This document shows positions 1 through 13,631 of a DNA stretch of 64,000 bases, in pieces (the first letter of the stretch is position 1; each line of letters starts with the position of its first letter). The position numbers and the translations under genes were made by a program. The stretch is from Phoebastria nigripes. Taxonomy: Eukaryota; Chordata; Aves; Procellariiformes; Diomedeidae. The DNA lies in assembly GCA_035582835.1 (NCBI GenBank), contig JAYKAV010001000.1:3173253-3237252 (forward strand). Direction: 5' to 3'. The notes under the pieces are model-generated. The model saw only the letters and a program-made list of their open reading frames with translations, ran no database searches and was not told where the DNA came from.

Positions 1-337
1 TTTTATAACACCAACAAAAGGATGAACTTTTGTGGTAACTATGTCTATGGAAAAGTTGCAATTAAAAACTTCCACTTTACTAAACCCTCTTATAAATATA
101 CCCACTTATCAAACTATGTAGTTTGCAATGACCTAGTTTCACTTGGGGCACCAGAAGCTGTAAGGTCATTACTAATATTACTGCAGACAAGTGTTTTTCT
201 CATGTTTTTATGACTGTAATGTCATTCCTATTTGACTTCACTGACACTACTCATGGCAGAATCGCTTATGACATAATTATGGAAATACATAGCTTATTAT
301 TGCATAATAGCCTTACAAATCTCATGCATGCATCATT

Positions 338-345
338 ATGCAAAT
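338..345 (+). promoter_or_regulatory. Octamer (ATGCAAAT) motif
   Basis: An exact ATGCAAAT octamer, the classical POU/Oct site, is seen at this position. It lies next to the alternating ATGCATGCAT at 324-333 and TTGCATAA near 299-306. The motif is short enough to occur by chance, so function is only inferred from the clustering. Confidence 0.25.
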
Positions 346-1544
346 TTGAATAGTGGAGCAAATGTTGTTGATGTCAATATGTCCATACCAGAATAAGCTA
401 ATCAAATGAAATATAGTCCAATTAGCAGCATGGTGGGCAATCTTAAATAAAAGAGATGCTCAAGGGAGGAAGGAATACTTAAAAGTTATGGCAAAAATCT
501 GACGTAACTTCAGGAAAAAGTAAAGATTTCTATTCAGTTGATCCCAAGACACTATAACTCAAGAAATGATGGATGATATACATATCAAATACTAAGTTCT
601 CTAAAGCTACATATCACCTACTTTAATCTGTCTAAAAGNTAGGAACATGATCTAAGCTAGTTTTGTAGTTACCCCTAAAGTTAAAGTAGAGGGAGATTGG
701 GGGAAAGAGAGAAAGACCTCCAGAGTCAAGTATGCCGTCTTAGACATTTATGTTAAGGTGGTATTAATTACCTTCTGAAAGTGCTTATCTCTTCAATGAC
801 TACAGAGAGAACTTACAGCTTGGAGAAATAATAAACAAACTTCCAAAATGTGTTAAAACCTAACACTTAATGTGTTAAGACCTAAATCCCAGCCTAAATG
901 TTACATACATATATGAAACAACCCATATATCCTATCCTAACTCAAATGACCAGGTATCTCCTTGCTCAGACAGTGCAAATCTATTCTCTACACAATAAAT
1001 ATATACGGAGGATGTGGCAATCTCATGTAGATTCTAATGGACCATATTAACTCAAGGAGCACAGTGGATTGCTAGCTAAATGAAAACCTCTCTGGAAGGA
1101 AATTGAGTTTTGAAAGCTTGATATTCAAGTTTCAAGAGAGAAAACATGTGGATGCTACCCTCTGAGCTGTAGGGATGCCTATCATTATGAGGCTGTTGAC
1201 TCCTGTCCACTTTCAGCCTCTCTGTGGCTTCAAAATACCCTGGGAAGCTTGGAGCACCCAAAAACATATTAGCCTTCAAAAAAAGGGTTTGCTTGTTTTT
1301 GTGTTTGCCACATGGTTTGAATAATAAACAGTATATAAAAGCTTGAAGAAAATGACATTAAACAGGAACTACGCACTTTTAATCAACAAGGGAACCAATA
1401 AATACAACATAAAACCAGGATAACATTTCACTTGGGGGAAAAAGAAAAGCTAAGTATTCTTTAAAAGCTACAATGTGTAGCCATCATCAGCCACGTGATC
1501 TGCATTTTCACTGAAGGAATTACACAAATGTAATTAGTATCTAT

Positions 1545-1565
1545 AAAGTGTTGACCAAACACTTT
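1545..1565. repeat. Inverted repeat, 8-bp arms
   Basis: The arms AAAGTGTT and AACACTTT are perfect reverse complements separated by GACCA. A second, weaker inverted repeat (AATTAC, 6-base spacer, GTAATT) lies just upstream at 1518-1535. No surrounding gene suggests a role. Confidence 0.6.
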
Positions 1566-4500
1566 CTAAATGAAAATAGCATGAATTTTTATTTGAAATG
1601 AGTGATATGAAACAATTGTGATTTCTATAGTATATGAGATATTTTCAAATCTTTTCCAAATAGTTTTAGAAAATTTCCAGACTGCAGAGAAATCGCTTGT
1701 TTTAACTCTTCAGTACTATGTATGATGCGACACATATTTACTACATTTACTAAAATGTACAGTGTGAAGCAGAATAGTTATTAGTTGGTATTGTTTCTAC
1801 TCCCTGACTGGCTGACATATCTTTTGCANGAAAATAACAAACATTGGACTTCACTACAAATATATTCTGTTTAAGAGTCATTTTATATTCAGAAACAATG
1901 CTTTAACAAGTAAACAGCAGTAGCATGAATTCAAATAATTTATTCATAAATGTATTTACTATCCATTTTTTAATTATTTGACTAAGTTTACTAGCAGAAA
2001 GTAAACCACAAGTTTATTGCTTCCCTGGCCCTCCTGATACTTGGAAATGGTAAGGGAAATTAGATGAGACTGTAAGCCTCTGACTTTTTACAAATCAAGA
2101 AATCTATTTTCAATGGGACTGAAATATTTTTGAAGGCCTAGTTAGCTTCCTTATTTAGCATTCATCCAGGCAAGTTTCTCCTATAACAATATTAAGGAAT
2201 TCTGTATTAAAAGATAACCATATAATGCATTAACTAAACAAAATAAATTTAACAGCATAAAAAATAAATACAGCAAATGTCAATAGACTTCAAAGAAGTA
2301 TTTACATGTATATCATTAGAACTTGTAACTATAATTTGCTACACATACAGAAAATTACTTACAGAACAAAGATTCACCTAGCTGGTGAAGTTAAGTTGCT
2401 TCCACTTTCTACAGCCTACCTTGCTTTTTCACCACGAAACAAACAGTCAAGATGTATTATTTCCAGGATCTACAGTACCAAGGTACCAATCATTCTGTTC
2501 TAGACGCAGTCACAAAGAAATTGCAGTATGGCCTAGATCTCTGGTTTAAAAGTTATACTATTTCATATGGCTAAAAGAAGTTTAAATAAATTAAAGACTT
2601 TTTTGCAACTAAGTGGCACTATACTGGGCGCATATAAAAATAGTACCAACTCATTTAATTTACAATCATTTTTTGCATGTTTTTTTCTTCAGTCTGCATG
2701 GGAAAATAAAATATACAGTCATCCTTGATCAAGCACTGTACCCCTGAAGCTCCTGTGAGTCAGCAGAGACCACCACTATAACGTTGCCTCACCAGGTCTT
2801 GTGTTTCTACACACGCCAAAGTGAAAGAAGGTGAGGGAGGCCACAGGAGGAGGAGCAAAAGAAATCAAGGAACACAGAGAGGGTTCTGTTTCTATAGACT
2901 AACACCTTTCCTATAAGGCTGTTCTGTTTCCTGCTGTGAGCTGAAGTATAGGTTGTTTGCAGTTAGTCTTTCCAGCTGTCCTGGACTCTCTTTGTTGGAA
3001 AGAGTGGGACCAGCAGGAACCCACAGTAGATGGCCATGAGTACAATGTTGGATGGAGATGCTGACGGGCATATGCACTGGGCATGTCTTCTGATTCAGTG
3101 AAAGCATCTAGGAACTATATACAAACAGTTGCTAAGCATTTTTTAATTATTGTTATTTTTAATGCATTAGAAACTATTGGCACTAGGCCAAGAAAACAGG
3201 CTTGAGACAGCAGAGCTTGGGGCTCAGTTTTCTCCTCTCCTTCTGAATTCAGTGCCTCAGTGGTACGACCCCCTAAAGAAAAATGAAGATGCCCATAGAC
3301 GGGTTCACTGGGGTTCAATTTCTACTCCATGTATAATGCTACAACATATCATTGGGAAATCCCTCTTCTCCTCAGACATGTGGCTACAAGGCCTCAGTAC
3401 AAGATTTTGACTCTTGAATGTGGACCCTATGAATCAGAATAGAGGAGTCAAGCTCCTGGAAAACATGGCATCTTCCATTCTTGCATAAAAAAGCTTAATT
3501 GCAAAGGTTCACCTCACAGTTCTGAAGAAGCCTTTTTGCTACTCAAGAAAATTTGATTAAGAAAAATTTTACATCTAGTGCTGGTAAGTATATTTTAAAG
3601 GTTTGAAAAAGTGAGTACTTTTTTTTTCTTTCACTAAAGGGAAATTGCCCACTACTTCTGGAAAGCAGGTATTGTACTTGTCTTGATGCCACAATAGAAG
3701 GCCCAAAGGATGCTTTGCCTTGTGTCCTTTGAGTAGGACATGGCACTGGTAATAGTTTTACAGAAGTGAAATGAGGCACCTCTGAAATGGCTATGGCCAC
3801 TGCTATCACTTAGACAAAAGCCAATACATTTCTGGCATCCCAGCAGAAAGGCAACTGTTACTATTTTGGCTGGATATGTTAATTTTTCTCAGTCTGATAA
3901 ATAATAGAGGGTTCTCTGGGGCTCTCTAATGTCCCTCCGTACATCGCCGTGATTAATGTAACAGAGCCAAAATCTCTATGCAGATAAACAGGCATTTTCT
4001 AAACCGACCCAGCCAAAAGCTCGATTAGCATTTTCACATTCTTTTGTCCACTGATGCGTAACTTCAATGTGGACAGCTGTTTGGGATGCCACACTCTACC
4101 ATCCAGGATCCAGCAAACACATTTGGTGCTCAGACATGGTTTCTTTGCTGCCCAAACTTATGCCCATGTGTTCAGGTGGCACTCTGCCTACTCATCAGCT
4201 GGTCAGACTCTTCAGACTATTTCATTTGGGGGAGGTGGCAAGCAAGTATGAGTGTGGATGGTCAGACTGCTCACTCCTAAAGAAACACCCTCTGCCATAC
4301 TAGGTCCCGCTTTTGGAATTGTGCTCTCATATTCAGTGCTTTGTGCAAATTTACAATTAGCTTTGTTCACTGACAATTGAGGAGAAAAAAAGGCAGAGGG
4401 AAAGAAGATACAAAACTACTTATGTCTTCCAGAATGACAAGTTATAACTCTCTCAGTACTTGGCAAGCCACAGACACCAGAGGAAAGGTAAAGATGCTTC

Positions 4501-4723
4501 AAGGATGTACAAATGCCTGAAGGTACTTTTCATGTAGGTAAGAGCAGGGCTTAAAATGGCACCAGGGAAAACTCCACCATGAAAGATGAGGCAATGAAGA
4601 GTGTAGCATCTCTACATTATTGCATTTTCATCACGAAGAGGTCATATGTATTTTAAAATGCAAAACAATCCCTTACTTTTACTGAGCTTTCATATAAGGA
4701 ATAATAATCTAAGAGTCTAACCT

Positions 4724-4739
4724 AATCTATGCATAGATT
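4724..4739. repeat. Perfect 16-bp palindrome
   Basis: AATCTATGCATAGATT equals its own reverse complement. It is isolated in AT-rich sequence, and no dyad-binding factor is suggested by context. Confidence 0.6.
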
Positions 4740-6345
4740 GTTGTAGCAGAAATCTGAAAATATAATGCTCAGGTGAAAAATAAAAGCAGAGAAAATGGAT
4801 AATCTAAGGTTGTACCATATTTTTATCACATTTTAAACAGCTGCTTGTTTACAAGAATGTGTTGAAGTGTTTCAAATTTGCACCTTTAAGACAATTTTTT
4901 TCCTCAAAAAGACTTTGACAGCAAATGTGAAATGTAAAATAACTAAATCAAATCTCATAGGAGGCCAGCAGATTAAAGAAATGGCAGTGACAATACCACT
5001 TAGAGTTAAGAGTGCAATGAACTTGCCAAATAAAATTTTACTTTTATCAGCCCAGTTTTGAAATCCAGGGAAGTATATTCAGCTCTGGAATCAAACTGGA
5101 ATTCTGCTATTAAATTTGGGTGGTAATCTTGGAACTGGCAAGTATAAGTCAAGTTGTCCATATACCTCTTTTGTGCTGTTTATTCTAGTACTACCTGGGC
5201 ATTGAAGTTATTCTCAGCATAAACTGGATAGGGCTAAACTTTAACTTACGCTATTTGGAGTAAACTACAGCTATTCCTCATCTTCCTTTAGTGGGCTACA
5301 CAATTGTTTGCTATGTCATTTTAACAGGATGATTATCTAAAACTTTTAACAGCTATGTACACAAGGCAAAAATCAAAGCACGAGCTATTGTTGATATTTC
5401 CAAGAACTAGTTATTCTGTGCTGAAAAATTGTTTAGAAATTCTTTTGCTGGCCATACTCAGAACAGCTCACTGATACCACACATCTCCTATACACATCCT
5501 TTGCTCTTCTGGGAATGAACAAAGTACAATATTTTGCTTAGACCATGCTCTTTATCCATTGACATGACGTATTGCAGAATGTCCATAACACAGAGGTTCC
5601 AATTCTGGTGCTATCTTTCACATGCCCATCTCTTATAGTGACAGACGTTGAGAAATTTAATCTACTCTTTGTCACTATTTTAACTGTATCTTTCTTTTCA
5701 ACACCTGCTGCACTTCCTCAGAAGACAGGGTAATGACTATGATGACCAATATTTTTGTTTAAACATCTCTTTCATAAATATAAATGCTTTCTTTCAGCAT
5801 CAAGTGAGATGCTTCTAGTTTAGCAGCCATTCAATTAAGCAGCAGTCAGATTAGTTAGACTAACATGCAGTTCAACTCATTCCATTTTCTATTTTTCTGT
5901 TACCTTGTGGCTCAAGTGATATCAATATAAATTAGTGACATTCCTGTGTGTCCTGACATAATCTTATTCATTGGGGGAAAAAACCAACCCTCTAAGCCCA
6001 TCTCAAGCCACCTGCAATTTGAAAATGAATTCTACTGAGGACCCAAAAATCATTATTTTTTGACTCTTGGCCAGCTGGTATGATTGATGCATTAAACAAA
6101 CTCCTTACCTAGAAACCACAGCTTTTCTTGTCCAAGGTTGCTTTAACACTGAAAAACTGCACCAGACTGTATTTTCTACAACCAGTTGTATCTGTTAATA
6201 CCAACAACAAGAGCAATGCCAACGCTGAAAGCCAGTAAGGTCTTAATCAGTATGTTTCCTATCACTCCTGCAAAGGAATTTAGATGATTCAGACAACACT
6301 AGCATTTCACCACTGCTGAAGCTAGTGGTATTGCATTGGCTGTAC

Positions 6346-6371
6346 AAATTTTGGCAGAAAATTTTGGCAGA
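6346..6371. repeat. 13-bp tandem duplication
   Basis: AAATTTTGGCAGA occurs twice in perfect tandem (6346-6358 and 6359-6371). It is a small local duplication of the replication-slippage type. Confidence 0.75.
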
Positions 6372-8469
6372 GAGTTTGCTTTAAACATCCTCTGGAAGGT
6401 GGCAAGGTTATTGGGTGTTTATTTCTTGATATTCTTTTTCCATTTCTTTCTTGCAATTAGTAGAGATTACACTACATACCTCTACATAATGTATCTAGTC
6501 CAATTCTTTTTCTGAAATTCCTTAGCAGTGGTTTTCATTAGGCAAAAGTACTTTAATACGATCTGTTACCCAGACATTTTATTTCCAGGAGAAATGGCTC
6601 TCAAATGTGAGGTGAGCTTCTCTTTATAGAGGGTAGCTTCATTTTAAATTAACTGTTGAAAATCAGTGATGCCTCCCTCTTTGTCCCTCATCTCTTGTTC
6701 AAAAATATTTAGGTGTACCCTGGAAGGGACATGATGTTAATGTTTTTCTACCTATGTTTCCTTCTACTGCTATTTGAAAAATAGGGATGGGGGAAATACA
6801 TACAGTAATAAAATAAAAAAGAACAAATAGAAGAAATTGCTACCTGATCTCTCCTTTTTCTTACTGGCGCTATTTTTTTTACTTCAAGTAGTGAACTAAA
6901 TACTACCATTTTCAAGCAAACCTGTATACAGTTGTTTACAGTGTAACAGTGTAATATGCAGTGTCAGATCTGCAGCTCAGTGCTAACCTTTTTCCACTGC
7001 AGTCAGGACATGAAGGTGAAGAGTATCTTCAATATTTTTCCTACTAATGAGCATTAAAGATTCCCAGATGCTGATGTTTTCAGAGAAAGGATAACTTCAG
7101 CACAAAGGAAGAACAGAAGGGTACCTTCCTTACATTCTGTGGTTTAGGCTTCACTTCAGAGATTATCTAGACTGATTACAAGACTGGTTGGCAAGAAAGA
7201 AGGATGCACTTGCAAATGTACCTGAAATAACTTCATTCTATCTTTCATAGGAATGGTTGATATGATGTGAAAATTTTCTTGAAAAAGCATGGTATTAAGG
7301 GAATTTTTTTTAATTTACCCAATTAATTTTGTGGGGCCTAAAGCTTTTCCCACTAAAATTGTTTACCATCCAGACCCCTCCATCACAAGTGTAATGTATA
7401 ATGAAAAATGGCATAATTAGGAGAAAGAAGAAAGCTTATCTAAAGGCACTATATCAGAGGAAAAAAACAAGCAGAACATGTTTCATTCTTACCGCTGTGA
7501 CTGTAATGAGAGAGAATTAAGTACCACTACCCCCACAGAAGTACATCTCCCAGACTACTAGCATAATCTTTAACCCCTTTCCTACTTATAGATGTTNTGA
7601 ACATTTGAAACACACAAAAACCCCTAATATTTTCTGGCCCTATTCTTCTGTATTCCATGAAGATCAACCCAATTTGAAGTGGCCTAGAAGTATCAAGCAC
7701 TGCCATTACCCAAAGATTACATGGCAAGCCAGGACCGGATGACAACTGAACCAATAATGGGAAGATGTATTTAAAATATTAGCTGTTTTCATTTACACAG
7801 CAATCTGCCCAAGATATGAAATTAAAATAAAAAGATAAAAGCTAAAGTAATTTGACTGTTTACCATCCCCTCCACAAGCCTTTTGGACTGGGTGTCTATT
7901 TTTCATCCAAGAAGAAACTATGAAAATATGGCAACTTGATCTTGGGGAAAATAGTAGGTTCTTGCATCTTGCCTTTTAATGTAATATGAAATTTTGTATG
8001 GCAAATACAACTAGCAGCTAAATACCAACTCTTTATGGGCTTTTGTAACATTGTAAATATTCAGGCAATCATTTGTTAACAGTGGCTAATTAATATTTCA
8101 GTAAATACCATTTTTAAAGCAACTTCTCAGGTAAATATCATGATTTCTCTTCCATAACCTAGTAATTATTCTCAAGTTCCTGCTGACATCATTGCAACTT
8201 GACCGTGCTTGGTGCTTTATAGCAAGATCTTCAACAGCACTGATTGTTAGTGACTCTGGCAAAGAATTCTCCTTGCTTGAAATTCTCTTCTCTGAGGAAG
8301 GCCAGCATAAGCTTTTGCCAAAGTCCTTTCTTTAAGGGTGCAAGTGATGCAGAGACTTAGTGCTGGTCTGACCCGGGGCTGACTTCTCACAAGCAGACAT
8401 ACTAAAAATATTTCACTGCTGTTGTGAGTAGTTAGTAATTCATTAACAACCCCTCTGGAGGTTTTTTAA

Positions 8470-8484
8470 ATTATTATTATTATT
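8470..8484. repeat. (ATT)n short microsatellite
   Basis: About five uninterrupted ATT units are present. This is ordinary simple sequence. Confidence 0.7.
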
Positions 8485-11400
8485 GTAGACTTCCTTACTG
8501 TGTAAGTAAAAATTAAATCAGTTATTCATAGAATTGCACTTTTATTTTCCAATTCAGCATTTTTCTATATGCATCCTGGTGTGACTGTCCTTTTTACTAC
8601 AGTGTTCATCTTGTATTTGTATCTCTTTCATGTAAATCTTAACTTTTCTTGGTAAGGCATTTAAATGAGGAGAGGGTATTTGTTTTTAACACAGGGTAAA
8701 TAAATTAAACATGTAGTGACTTTGCTTTTGACAGCAAGCAGCCGTAAGACTGGATTATGATACACTTAAGTTGAAAATCTACCTAATCGTGTCAGTGGAA
8801 AAATCCCATAGATTTCAATAGAGGTAGGACACACTCAAGGAGCTGTATCTTATATCAAGCGATTCTATGAATTTATAGAGTTATTTTTGTTGGACTCACT
8901 TCCATATGATTTAACTCTATCACAGTGTGGAATAAAATGAAACAAAGTAGGGAGCTGCATTTCTTAATCTTTCACAGCAAAATGTGACATTTTGAAAGTA
9001 GTATAGCCCTTAAAAGCTGTATTCTTCTTAATTCTAGGTACATAAGCCAGGTATGTCTTAAAACTAGTTTTATTACTAAAATTATTTTACCAAAAATAGA
9101 TTATTATGAAAAACTTAACAATTGTCCACACAGAGAACACTGAACTGAACACTTTTGCAATGTGTGTTTAAAACTTTGAAATTCTTTTAAAATATTTCTT
9201 TAATAAGTTTGTTTACTCGCTTATTTATTGATCATTGATGGCTACTTAATACACAGTCTTATTACAAAAAGAACATTAGCGCGTGTCTTTTTAATCTTGC
9301 ATAGCACTTAGGATAAATATAGGAAAGAAAGAGCCTTCCAAACAAATTAATAAAATCATATTTCTATTCCTCCCTTTGTTCCCGTAGATGAAAAAATGGT
9401 TCGTGCATATTATCAAAAGTAATTGAAATCATGAGACAAAGTGAAAGAGGGAAGATCTACAGCTCTAATAAGGAGGGAGATTTCTCTCTGACCTGTGCAA
9501 AATCCTGACATTCTCAGTGAGACTGTCAGACTATAAAGTGAATAATGTTTTTGTGAGAGGAAGAAAAATAAAATCTTATCTGGAATATTATCTATAATGC
9601 TGATCGTGACCTTTGTTTATAAAGTTGAACTCAAGCTGGAAAAGCATCAGAAAGGGCATTAGANTGAGAAGGTACATGGAGAGCTTGAAAGAGGATAATA
9701 AAAAAAAAACCTCTGCTGACTCAGTCTAGCAAAATGAAGGCTGAGGGGAATTTGATGGCGCTCTCTAAATACAAGAGGGGAGATAAGCATCACTGAGGGA
9801 AGAGCATTCTTTAAGCTAATGAACAATGGTGCCATAAGACCAAATGCAAGCAAACAGAATATGAGTAAGTTCAAGCCAAAAATTAGAAAAGGGCTTTTCA
9901 GTAATCAAAGCAATGAGGAAGCCACTTCAGTGATGCCGTATTCATGCTTTCTATTCCAGTCATCACATGTAACCAGGAATTAGTCTGTTACTTAGGCAAG
10001 GCCCTGCACAAATGATATAAGCTAAGTCAAAGGGCTCAACTTCAAGACAACCTTATATAGACCAACTCCTAAACTTTCGGCCAATGCTAGTGTTTCACTA
10101 GATCCAACTTTTCATTCCTATCCCATCCTAGAGCTCCTATTCCTTCTTGTCTTCTTTCCTCGGTAGCAGATATTTCCACCTCACTAACAGCAGCTCTACT
10201 GCCAACTGCCATCTGCAACAGGTATAATTATCTCATCTGACTCCATCCAGAAGCATTCAAATGTCTTTACAACACACATCCTAGCACTCTCAATTCAGCA
10301 ACACTGCAGAGACAGCAAACCTGCCTCCTTATAAAGTCAAGTAAGAGCAAGCAGAGTTTATTTGCACAGGCTCCACACTGTACCACAGCACCTCGCCAGC
10401 TGAGAACCACAGCTTGACAGCCTTACCTTCACTCAAAAACATTTATCATCGTAGCTCTGCTGGAGGAACATTCCAGTTTAATTACAACTTCGACCTGAAA
10501 AATTCTGTCTGAAAGAAGCTGACAAAGACAGGAGTTCTTTTTGGATTTTCAGGGGTTTGGACAGTGTAACAGTAAGTCTTTCACAGATAAGAAAGATCAC
10601 CAAGAAAATCTACTCTCATTTATGGAAGACTGCCTCTCATTTATCCTAATATGTTTCTATACATTTCTTTCTGTGTAAAACTGGATTATAACTATCTTCC
10701 TCCTTTCCATCTCTGTTGATGGCCATAACTGTTGCTGGCCTGTGATGAAAATCTGCAGAGAAAGAAGTCTGTAAACACATCAAAAGAAAACAGGGCAAAA
10801 AGTTGAGTGTATATAATTAGGAGTCATCAGATAATATTAAGAGAAGATATAGCTACTGTGTTTACCAGCAAAAACCCAGTAACACTGAAATCTGTTAGTC
10901 CATCAGAAAGTCTCCCAAAAGATGCTATGGAAATTCCATCACTGCAAATTTGAAACTAAACTTTGCTTAATGCAGCGAACATCACTATTTTGGAAGGAAA
11001 TTGGCAAACTCCCTACAGTACATCTTTCCTCCTAAACAGACTAAGGCTAGTTCTTCTCCTAAAAACACAGAATTATAACCAAAAGCACCATTCTGCACCA
11101 GGATGAACTCAGAATCTTTTGAAAAGAGACACCTATGTAAGAGAAAGGGTAGGAGACACCATTCTACTACACAGAATGTATCAGTGTTTACATGGCCTTC
11201 CCTAAGATATGGGGGACCTTATTTAGGTAAACGAATTGAACATATTTCCAATATTTAGGATGAGTGTCCTAACTACCACCTGCTCTTTCCCTCCCAATCC
11301 TTGAACCATCAATGAAAATGAAGTGTTGCTATTTATTTCAGTGAAATGCTGATTGACTTGTAACTCAGTGTGTTTCCTTTTTAACAGCAAATTTTGCACT

Positions 11401-11669
11401 TCCCAGCTGCACAGACATTTTCTTTACAGTGTTGTATCAGGACAGTTTAGATTATTAAACACTGACTACCTTTTCCCTCATCTCCTGCTACTAAAAAAAG
11501 ACTTGCATCTTAAATGTTAATTATGCATTTGCAGGCAGTCTAAATGACTCAGGGGACTGAAATCTGACTCAAGCTTTTCATTGGTGGGTCATCAGTTCAA
11601 ACCTGACTCAGATCAGCAGTGGCTGGAAGCTTCTACAATTCAACAGCTGTTTAGATGACCTATATGAAA

Positions 11670-11692
11670 GAATATAATATTGTATTATATTC
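11670..11692. repeat. Inverted repeat, 10-bp arms
   Basis: GAATATAATA and TATTATATTC are exact reverse complements separated by three bases (TTG). The sequence is pure AT apart from the end bases and loop, so it may be a slippage or cruciform-prone site rather than a functional hairpin. Confidence 0.65.
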
Positions 11693-12309
11693 AGTTTCGG
11701 GTGGAAAAGAACCCACATCTTGAAAGTCATGCTCAGAACTTACATTAATTGGGATCCATGCTACTAGACTCTGAGAGGACAGAAGGTCTGGAAACTGAAC
11801 TGTCCTGTCTCACTCTGCAATCTCCTCCACACTAAGAATGGAAAAACTTGAAGACGGAATAGAAGATGAAAATTTTTTTACTTTTGTGGCTTCTCCTGTT
11901 TCTATGTTTCAACAGAACAAAAGGTGGTCTTGTAGGGCCCTCAATCATGTATGAATATGTTCAGTTTCAAAATTGAAGGTCAGCATAGTAACAGGCCACG
12001 GATAATTATTCTATGCTTGATAACTACCTTTTTGTGTGCAGAGTATAGGAACTAAGAGATCTTCTTTACGAGACTTCTTCAGGAAAAAAAACCAACCAAA
12101 CAACCACAGAGATTCAAACTCAATACACTGAAATTCTGTATCATGTGATATCAACACTTCAATTTTCCCTATTAATAGGTTTTCTAAAAATTACGTTATT
12201 GCTCTGTACATTCACATTAACTGCTCCAGTATAACTTAGAGAGGCGTCAGAATGCAAAAGTACTAGAAACCTTTTCTTAGTCTTACACCAAAATCTCAAC
12301 ACTGTCAAT

Positions 12310-12326
12310 AAAAAAAAAAAAAAAAA
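12310..12326. repeat. Poly(A) run, 17 bases
   Basis: An uninterrupted A17 is present. No upstream retrogene or poly(A) signal context was recognised. Confidence 0.85.
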
Positions 12327-13590
12327 GACAATCCAGACATTTTTTTACCAGTCCTAATAAAAATAAGCTGCATTCTTTTGTATTTGAAATTGTGCCCTTG
12401 AGCAGTGTGAAGAGCCAAAATATAAGTCTTATGGATTTCCTCCACTCCCTGGGGATAGGGAAGCTTTCAATTGGTCTAGAAATGGAAGAGCTCACACCCC
12501 CACAAACTGCAGAGGCAGCCAAGGAGAGCAGATAGCTGGTGAAGCAGAAAAGTGTTTCACTCTCCTTTATCAATTCTCAGCTTGACTGTGACTTCTCTAA
12601 CTTGTGCTGAGACCAGAGCAACCTTAGCTTCAGAATAAAGTCAATCATTTCTTCAAGAGAAGTTCTCACCCCTGGTTTGTGTAGATCTTGTTACAAGAAC
12701 TTAGCTCAGAAACTGTGAGGATCTGCATTTATGAGACTGCAAATTACTGTTATACGTATAGCCTAATGTACAACACTCAGTCCTGGTTTTGTAAGACAGA
12801 AGTCATGAGTCCATGCACTGTTTCTGGGAAGAAGGAAATGGAAGATCTGATGTGTGTATGCATCCCTGGGATTAATATAAATACAAGACAAAAAGATTTC
12901 TATGTAGAATCCCATACTCAGAAGTATAGTCCCAGCATGCATACAAAATATACATTATCTGCAGCCGCTCTTTCTCTTATTTGGCATATTGGACTGTGAA
13001 GTTTTGTGAAATAATTCTTATAGTAGTTAGACAGAGACATAGTCCAAACTAAAATCTCTTTATTGCTTTGAAGCTGTTGTTGGGTTTTATGTTTTCAAAA
13101 TATCAAAAGTGCATAGCCAGCTATAAGAATTAACTGCCTACAAAATGTTACTTTTCATTCTAAATTGGTTGAGATGTATTCTTAATTCTTCTGCTGCAAA
13201 TGATTAATAATATTGAAACAATGGCTAATAATCAGTTTTGCTGAAGACATATTGAAGATAGTATTGTAGACAACAGTCCTTAAAAATCTGAAGTGGGCAA
13301 GACATTAAATGACCTGCAAAACTCAATTTTGTAATGAAAAAAGATCTCCTAGTAATTACTGAATAGATACAATTCACCAAGTTTTCTCACACTGCTACCT
13401 TGTGCATGGACAAGCCAGATACTACTCATCCCTAATGAGTTCCTGTAGCTCTGATATAAAGCCACTGTAGCTTCATATAAATATTTTTGCACTGTCACCT
13501 AGTCTTTGAGCACAAGAACTACCTTTTGTTTCTGTAAATCAATACATCTGTAAGTACTGGAACCTGGTGCCCAACTATGATTTTCAAAGA

Positions 13591-13631
13591 CCAGGTTTTT
13601 CAGAACCTGGTAGGAAACTAGAGGAAACTAG
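13591..13631. repeat. Hairpin followed by 10-bp tandem duplication
   Basis: CCAGGTT and AACCTGG form perfect 7-bp arms around a 6-base loop (13591-13610). Directly after comes AGGAAACTAG in two tandem copies (13612-13621, 13622-13631). Confidence 0.6.

Larger units (their letters stand above)
1..5000. other. Non-coding AT-rich DNA, no gene seen
   Basis: Only short scattered open frames (under 90 codons) occur, on both strands, with no recognisable protein and no supported splice structure. Visible structure is limited to an octamer-like motif cluster near 296-345, a 21-bp inverted repeat at 1545-1565 and a 16-bp palindrome at 4724-4739. Isolated N bases sit at 639 and 1829. Three overlapping frames at 4054-4303 have no family resemblance and are treated as chance. 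Confidence 0.7.
5001..10000. other. Non-coding AT-rich DNA, no gene seen
   Basis: There is no recognisable coding exon, RNA gene or dispersed repeat. Small-scale structure includes a 13-bp tandem duplication at 6346-6371 and a short ATT microsatellite near 8470-8484. Single N bases occur at 7597 and 9664. The open frames at 7527-7754 and 9659-9874 are short and contain the ambiguous base. Confidence 0.7.

Noticed and set aside
4054..4303. Three overlapping plus-strand frames suggesting coding potential
   Set aside because: Short, in all three phases, and without any recognisable protein.
8869..8890. GATTCTATGAATT as a CR1 3' terminus
   Set aside because: The preceding bases show none of the CR1 tail blocks that should come before the terminal repeats.
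9370..9430. Pyrimidine tract, CCCGTAG and a following ATG as an exon start
   Set aside because: The frame closes after 12 codons and there is no supporting context.
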